The translations under genes and the position numbers were made by a program. This document shows positions 59,172 through 64,000 of a DNA stretch of 64,000 nt, one piece after another (within the stretch, counting starts at the first letter, position 1; every line of letters starts with the position of its first letter). Below the pieces are notes generated by a model. The model did no database searches and was not told the DNA's origin. It saw only the letters and a program-made list of their open reading frames with translations. This stretch comes from Castor canadensis (taxonomy: Eukaryota > Chordata > Mammalia > Rodentia > Castoridae), in assembly GCF_047511655.1 (NCBI RefSeq), contig NC_133389.1, positions 37,059,295-37,123,294 of the forward strand. The letters run 5' to 3'.

Positions 59172-61567
59172 ATGTTTTCTTGGAATAACATTTTCTATCC
59201 TTTAATTTTCAATCTATGAGTGGTTTTGGTGGTAAATAGTTCGTCTTATTTGTAAACACAGTCAGTCAGTCTACACATTTAATTGGAGAATTAACACCAT
59301 TTACATTCAGGGTAATTATTGAAAGTTATGTACTAATTCATGTCATTTTGTTACTTTTCATTTGTTTTTCTAATCTATTTTCTATTCTTTTTTTCTCATT
59401 AATCTTAGAGGTTTCATAGTGTACTGGATTAATAAATTTGATTCTTTCCTAATTCTCCTTTGTCTACTCTAATGGTGAAATTTATTCTTTCTCAAGTTCT
59501 CCTGATTGTGTTAGTATTGCTTCCTAAATTCAGGCTTTCTTTAAGTATCTTTTATAATGCTGGTTTAGTGAGAATGGATTCCTTTAGCATTTGTTTGTCT
59601 TGGAAAGTCTATTTCTCCTGCTATTCTGAAGGTTAATTCTGCTGCAAATATTAATCTAGGTTAGCAGCTATTTTCTTTCAGGGTTTGAAATACACTACTC
59701 TGCCATTCTGGTCATTAGACTTTCTAAGTGAAATCTGCTAGTATTCTGAAGTTTTCCTTTGTAAGTGACTTGACACTTCTCTCTTGAAGCTTTTAATATT
59801 CCTTCTGTGTCTGTACTTATGGAAGTTTAACTAAAATATGTCATGGAGATGTTCTTTTCTGGTCATGTCTATTTGGATTTCTAAATGCCTCCTGTACCTG
59901 GAAGTCCATATCTTTCCCAAGACTTAAGAAATTCTCTATCATTCTAGTGAATAAATAGGTTTTCTATGTCACTAGTCATTACCCCAGCTCCCCCATCTAT
60001 TCTTGTTAATTAAAATTTTGGTCTTTCAGTGGTGCTCCAGAGATTTTACATGCTCTGATCATTCTTTTTTATTAATTTTCTTTATTATTGTCTCAGTGTT
60101 ATAATTCATTAATTTTGTCTTCAAGCCTTGATATTCTTCTAATTTCTCAAATCTACTTGTGAGGCTTTCCACAATTTTTTTTATTTCACTTATTGAGGTT
60201 TTCATTTTCAATATTCCTGTCTTTTTTTTTTCAGAATCTCTATTTATTGAGTTACTGTTTTAATGCATTGCATCCCTTAAATTATTCAGTTGCTTATTTG
60301 TATCATTTTAAATTCATTGTTCACTTTCAAAATCATTTTTGAAGTCTTTGGCATTTCATCCACTTTGATATCTTTAAAGTCAATTTCTAAAGATTTATTA
60401 ACTTTTGGAGGAGTTATGCTGCCTTTTTAAATTTCTTGTGTTTCTAAATTGAGATTTATGCACCATTGGGGATGGAATTTTTTCCCACTTTTATGTGAGG
60501 GCCTTCTCTTGATGATGTGCACAGGGAAATTGGTTTGTATGCTGTGTTGAGTTTAATTACAAATGGATTTCTTACTGTAGTTTCCCTGTGGCTTCTTACA
60601 TATGGCTAGTGGCCTGGAATTCAGGTCACGTTGTGTTGGAATCTAAGTGAATTACTTTCTTAATAAATCAATAAAGAGTGGGGATCTTCCAGAGGTTGAA
60701 GAAAGCATGATGTATATATTGGTGTATGTAAGGTATACTTTGTGTGGTGGTCCTTCATGATGCCTGTCCAGGGGATAGGAAATGTTATGGGATCACAACC
60801 ATCAACATTGAAGTGGGCATGGTGTGAGGGCAGCAGCACCTGAGCTTGTAATTCACCCCATGGCTATGGTATTCCAAAACTTAACTTCTGCACATTATCA
60901 CATGCAATCACTATTACTCATGCAGCTTTTGGAGCTAGCTTCCCAAGTTAATATTCCTAAATGGAAAGTGAACTTTGTTTCCTTGCATGCACAGAACAGC
61001 TTCCATTGCATGTAGCTCTCAGCGGTTTTGTTTCAATAGCTTTATCCATAGCTAAAACAGCTCTCAAGGCCAACACCTACTGGATCAGTGTACACATCTG
61101 ATGCAAGTTCCCCAACACAGGGAAATGTAGGGAGCTTTGACTCTCAAAGAAGTAAGCTCAGACACCACCATCCCAAGAGTCCTCTGGAATGTAGTACTGT
61201 GACTGTATGTTTGGAAGTGAAGAGAACTCTTTTACTGCAGGTATGCTATTCATATTCCAGTTCTCCTGTCTGATTAGACCCCTCTTCTGCACAGTACTGA
61301 GACCTGAGATAACTGTGTTTTCTGGGTCTCCCTTTTTCTTTCATCTATATACCCATCCTCTGCTGGACTGCAGTACGTTCAGCATTTGTGTTCTCTTTCT
61401 TACCCTCTGCTCTGGCTTTTTTCAAGTCACTGTTCACAATTACATGCCAGTGCATTTTTACATTCACCCACTTCAAGGAGTAGCTGCTCTCCAGTTGTTT
61501 CAATTCTATCCTCTAGAGAATTGGTGATCACTGAGTGTTTCTAATCTACCATATTGGAATTCCCCCA
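59172..61567 (-). mobile_element. Old L1M, reversed: ORF1/5'UTR half with 5' end
   Basis: The top strand follows a reversed old L1M 5' half: 'tttagtgagaatggattcctttagca', 'gtttgtcttggaaagtctatttctcc' and 'gattttacatgctctgatcattc' in pieces. It ends at 'ctaatctaccatattggaattccccc' (about 61540-61567). Reversed, that end reads ggaattccaatatggtagattag, a decayed version of the YY1-type 5' end at 2214. The 3' part of the element is missing at 59172. The middle (60500-61500) is assigned by position more than by recognised text. Confidence 0.6.
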
Positions 61568-64000
61568 CTATGTTACTGTTAATGAACATGTTAATTCATT
61601 TGGGGAACACAGAAAGTAAAGTCTTATTTTATTCACTTTTTAAAAATATTCCCTTGCCTAGAACCACTTGTAAGAGACTAAAATGCATCAACACTCAGAT
61701 GTGAAGCCAAGGTAGAATCTAAAGGAAAGTTGATTCAGTGGCTAGGAGAGCCTTCAAGAGAAAGTGGAGGAAGTAGAAATTTCCCTCTCGCCCTTCCTTT
61801 GTCCAGATTCCCAGTGCTTCCCTGGCTTTTTCTACTGGCCAGGATTCCACATGGTGTACCAACTCCAGACTGTGGCTTCTCACTGGATGCACCTATTTTG
61901 GACTTTAAATTCCAGCACTCTTTGTAAATCTCATTCCAGGATTGAGTGTGATATTGCCACATAGGTCTATGCAGTAACCCCAGGATATCATTTACAACCT
62001 CTTTGGCAGCCCTACTACCAGTGCAGCAATCCAGTTCAGTCCAGAAATCTTAGCCAATAGACAAGTCTAGCATAGAACTTTAGGACCAAGAATCACATAG
62101 ATTAGGGCTTTTTTTTTTTTTTTTTAGCAAATACACATCAATGATGGACTGTTTATACATGAAATAGGATTATATAAATTCTTACTCTTCTTTCTAACAT
62201 ATATTTAAACATAGAAGTTAGAACATGTATAATACATTAATAGCTAAATATATGATCTGGCTAAGATGAAACACATAATAAAAATAAATAAGAGATGATC
62301 AAACACCCAAAACAATAATAGAATCCCATTTTAATAGCAGTTTCACCAAAGATCAAAATGTGTGTAAACCTGTCACTTCTCACCATGTTGTCAGGTGAGA
62401 AACCTTTCTCTGATGGAATTCTGCCAGCATTAATCCTATTTAGACCTTAATATGTAATTAAGGTTCTTTTATTTTCTTCCCAACCCATTATTCTTTGACA
62501 TTCTGCAACAACTTTCCTCAGATATGTCTTGCTTCCTCTCCATACCATACAACCTGATATAGGACTCACTCTTGCTTACATATTTAATATAAAACTATGG
62601 GGTTTGGTATTGCCAATATGTTTGGTTCAACTAATTACAACACACATTTACAAACCAATAACTTTTTTTGCAGCCTGGACAACATATATCATTATAACTA
62701 AATATTCATTCAGTTTTTCTGTGAAGTGATGGCTACCTGCTCTGTGAACTAACTTATTTTATAGATATCTGCCTTGTTTCAAAATAAAACAGCATTCATA
62801 ATGTTTTAGAAAAAACAGCAATGAGAAATTAATTTTTTTCACAATAAAAATTAGAAGTTAAAAAGTTATAGCTTGCATGTAACCTAGTGGCTCTGTGCTC
62901 TAACCCTTAACAACGAATCTACTATGGCCTGAGGCATACAGAGTCATACCTTTGGTGCTATGTATCTTAAATTTTTATATTCACACACTTAACCACAACT
63001 CTTTCCACAAAATGCTTCCTCTTTTTCTAATTGTATTTTGCACAGTGTATGTAAAATTCTCATACCATAACATCACTACATTTTAACACTGGTTTGGGTG
63101 AATGACTTAATTAATAAAATTTTCCACACCATAATGCTGAAGACATGTGTTTCCTACAGTAAACACCTAGTGCCTGCTTTGTGAGATCCAACTACAAAAT
63201 GCTGTATGAGAAATGATATTACTAGATTAATGTCTACCACTCCTCTGTTAAATCTAAAAGAGGTCAATATATATGTATTAAAAGATAAAACTTTCATAAT
63301 ACATAAGGTAAAGTTGAAAAGATTATGACTATTATCTTAAAAATAATCGAAGTTATGGTTGATAGAATTATATAAAAGAGATGCCTTCATCATATTTCCT
63401 AGGTGATTAAAGAACAAAATGATTAAGAATGCAACTCTTGATCATTGTCTAGCATGTGAGAAATACTTCATAAACACTTGTTGCATGTAAAATTTGCCAG
63501 TGCCAGTGTACTGGGATAAGTTTTATATAAAATGAAAACTATGCATACTAGAAATTGAATGAATAACTAGAAACAGCAATTTGTCTAAATAGTAAATACT
63601 TTTAAAATCCATTTTACCTGCATCATATTTACCTATAAGTGGTCTAAAACAAGTGCAAGGTTTACAGATTTTTATGTTGTTGTTTGATCTTTCTTTAAAC
63701 ACTTTTTGACTCAACTTTGATGGAATTCCCCCCCAAACTTTATTCAACACCATACGTTCCCATCATTGTATTATATATTATAGCAAGTTTCATTGTTCTT
63801 ACCAGATCCCCTATTAATTGCTCACTGTAACACTTTTCTCTGAGGAATTCCTCTTGTCCAAACAGGAAATACCTGTCCTGATTATTACATGTATTCATCT
63901 CTAGGCAACCATAGTCAATGACTAATTGAATGATGTGCAATAAAATGGCCTCTATCATCCATAGTAAACCAACCCTCAGTACAATTCACACTCTAGAACT
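61568..64000. other. Unassigned sequence
   Basis: No gene recognised. A T19 run lies at about 62109-62127. Short overlapping ORFs on both strands at 61730-61964 show no motif, and none of the other ORFs here exceeds 76 codons. Confidence 0.45.

Noticed and set aside
1..64000. CRISPR arrays, operons, bacterial promoters or tRNA genes
   Set aside because: The repeat content is mammalian. The tRNA-like stretches found are SINE (ID, MIR) parts and no regular spacer array exists.

Overview
The window is AT-rich, intron-like or intergenic mammalian DNA in which I find no host gene, tRNA, rRNA or other functional RNA gene. Almost everything I can identify is transposable-element sequence. The short SINEs combine 7SL-derived B1-like monomers with a tRNA/ID-like tail ending in a GTTCAAACCCC-type B box. 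They occur beside free ID elements, rodent-type L1 copies and old pan-mammalian MIR, L1M and MER5-like remnants. This points to a rodent. The B1-plus-ID composite is known from squirrel-, dormouse- and beaver-related lineages, and I favour a beaver-like castorimorph, as inference only.

Layout. 1-2.2 kb: unassigned, with one possible L1 3'UTR fragment. 2.2-8.1 kb: a + strand L1 with both ends present (YY1-type 5' end, monomer-like 5'UTR, broken ORF1, an ORF2 that has lost its reverse transcriptase, 3' poly-purine tract and tail). 8.1-17 kb: mostly unassigned, with a MIR, a GA microsatellite and a reversed SINE. 17.2-25.6 kb: a nest made of an old reversed L1M, a multi-monomer SINE and a 4.2-kb reversed L1. 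25.6-36 kb: old DNA with B1, MIR, LTR-like and ID fragments. 36-39.1 kb: an old + strand L1 carrying a CA repeat and a SINE. 39.5-43.8 kb: a MER5A-like remnant, a candidate solo LTR of about 1 kb, an ID element with perfect target duplications, and two L1 3'UTR-like fragments.

47.0-55.6 kb is the clearest structure. A reversed 5'-truncated L1, with 19-bp target duplications at 47016 and 55595, was itself invaded by a reversed class I (gammaretrovirus-like) endogenous retrovirus at 47886-55456. The provirus has two LTRs differing at about 10 of 281 compared positions, a tRNA-His-type primer binding site, remnants of gag, pro, pol and env in order, and a polypurine tract. All genes are broken by frameshifts, stops or a catalytic substitution, except for an open 226-codon env transmembrane segment. 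55.6-64 kb holds a TA-rich repeat block, two LTR-like fragments, and the 5' half of another old reversed L1 whose decayed promoter end lies near 61.55 kb.

Nothing here works together as a pathway. The value of the window is in its insertion history and in a few element structures: the L1 lacking RT, the L1 5'UTR monomers with a long antisense ORF, the 7SL monomer/ID SINE series, and the provirus with most of its SU region missing but its TM frame open.
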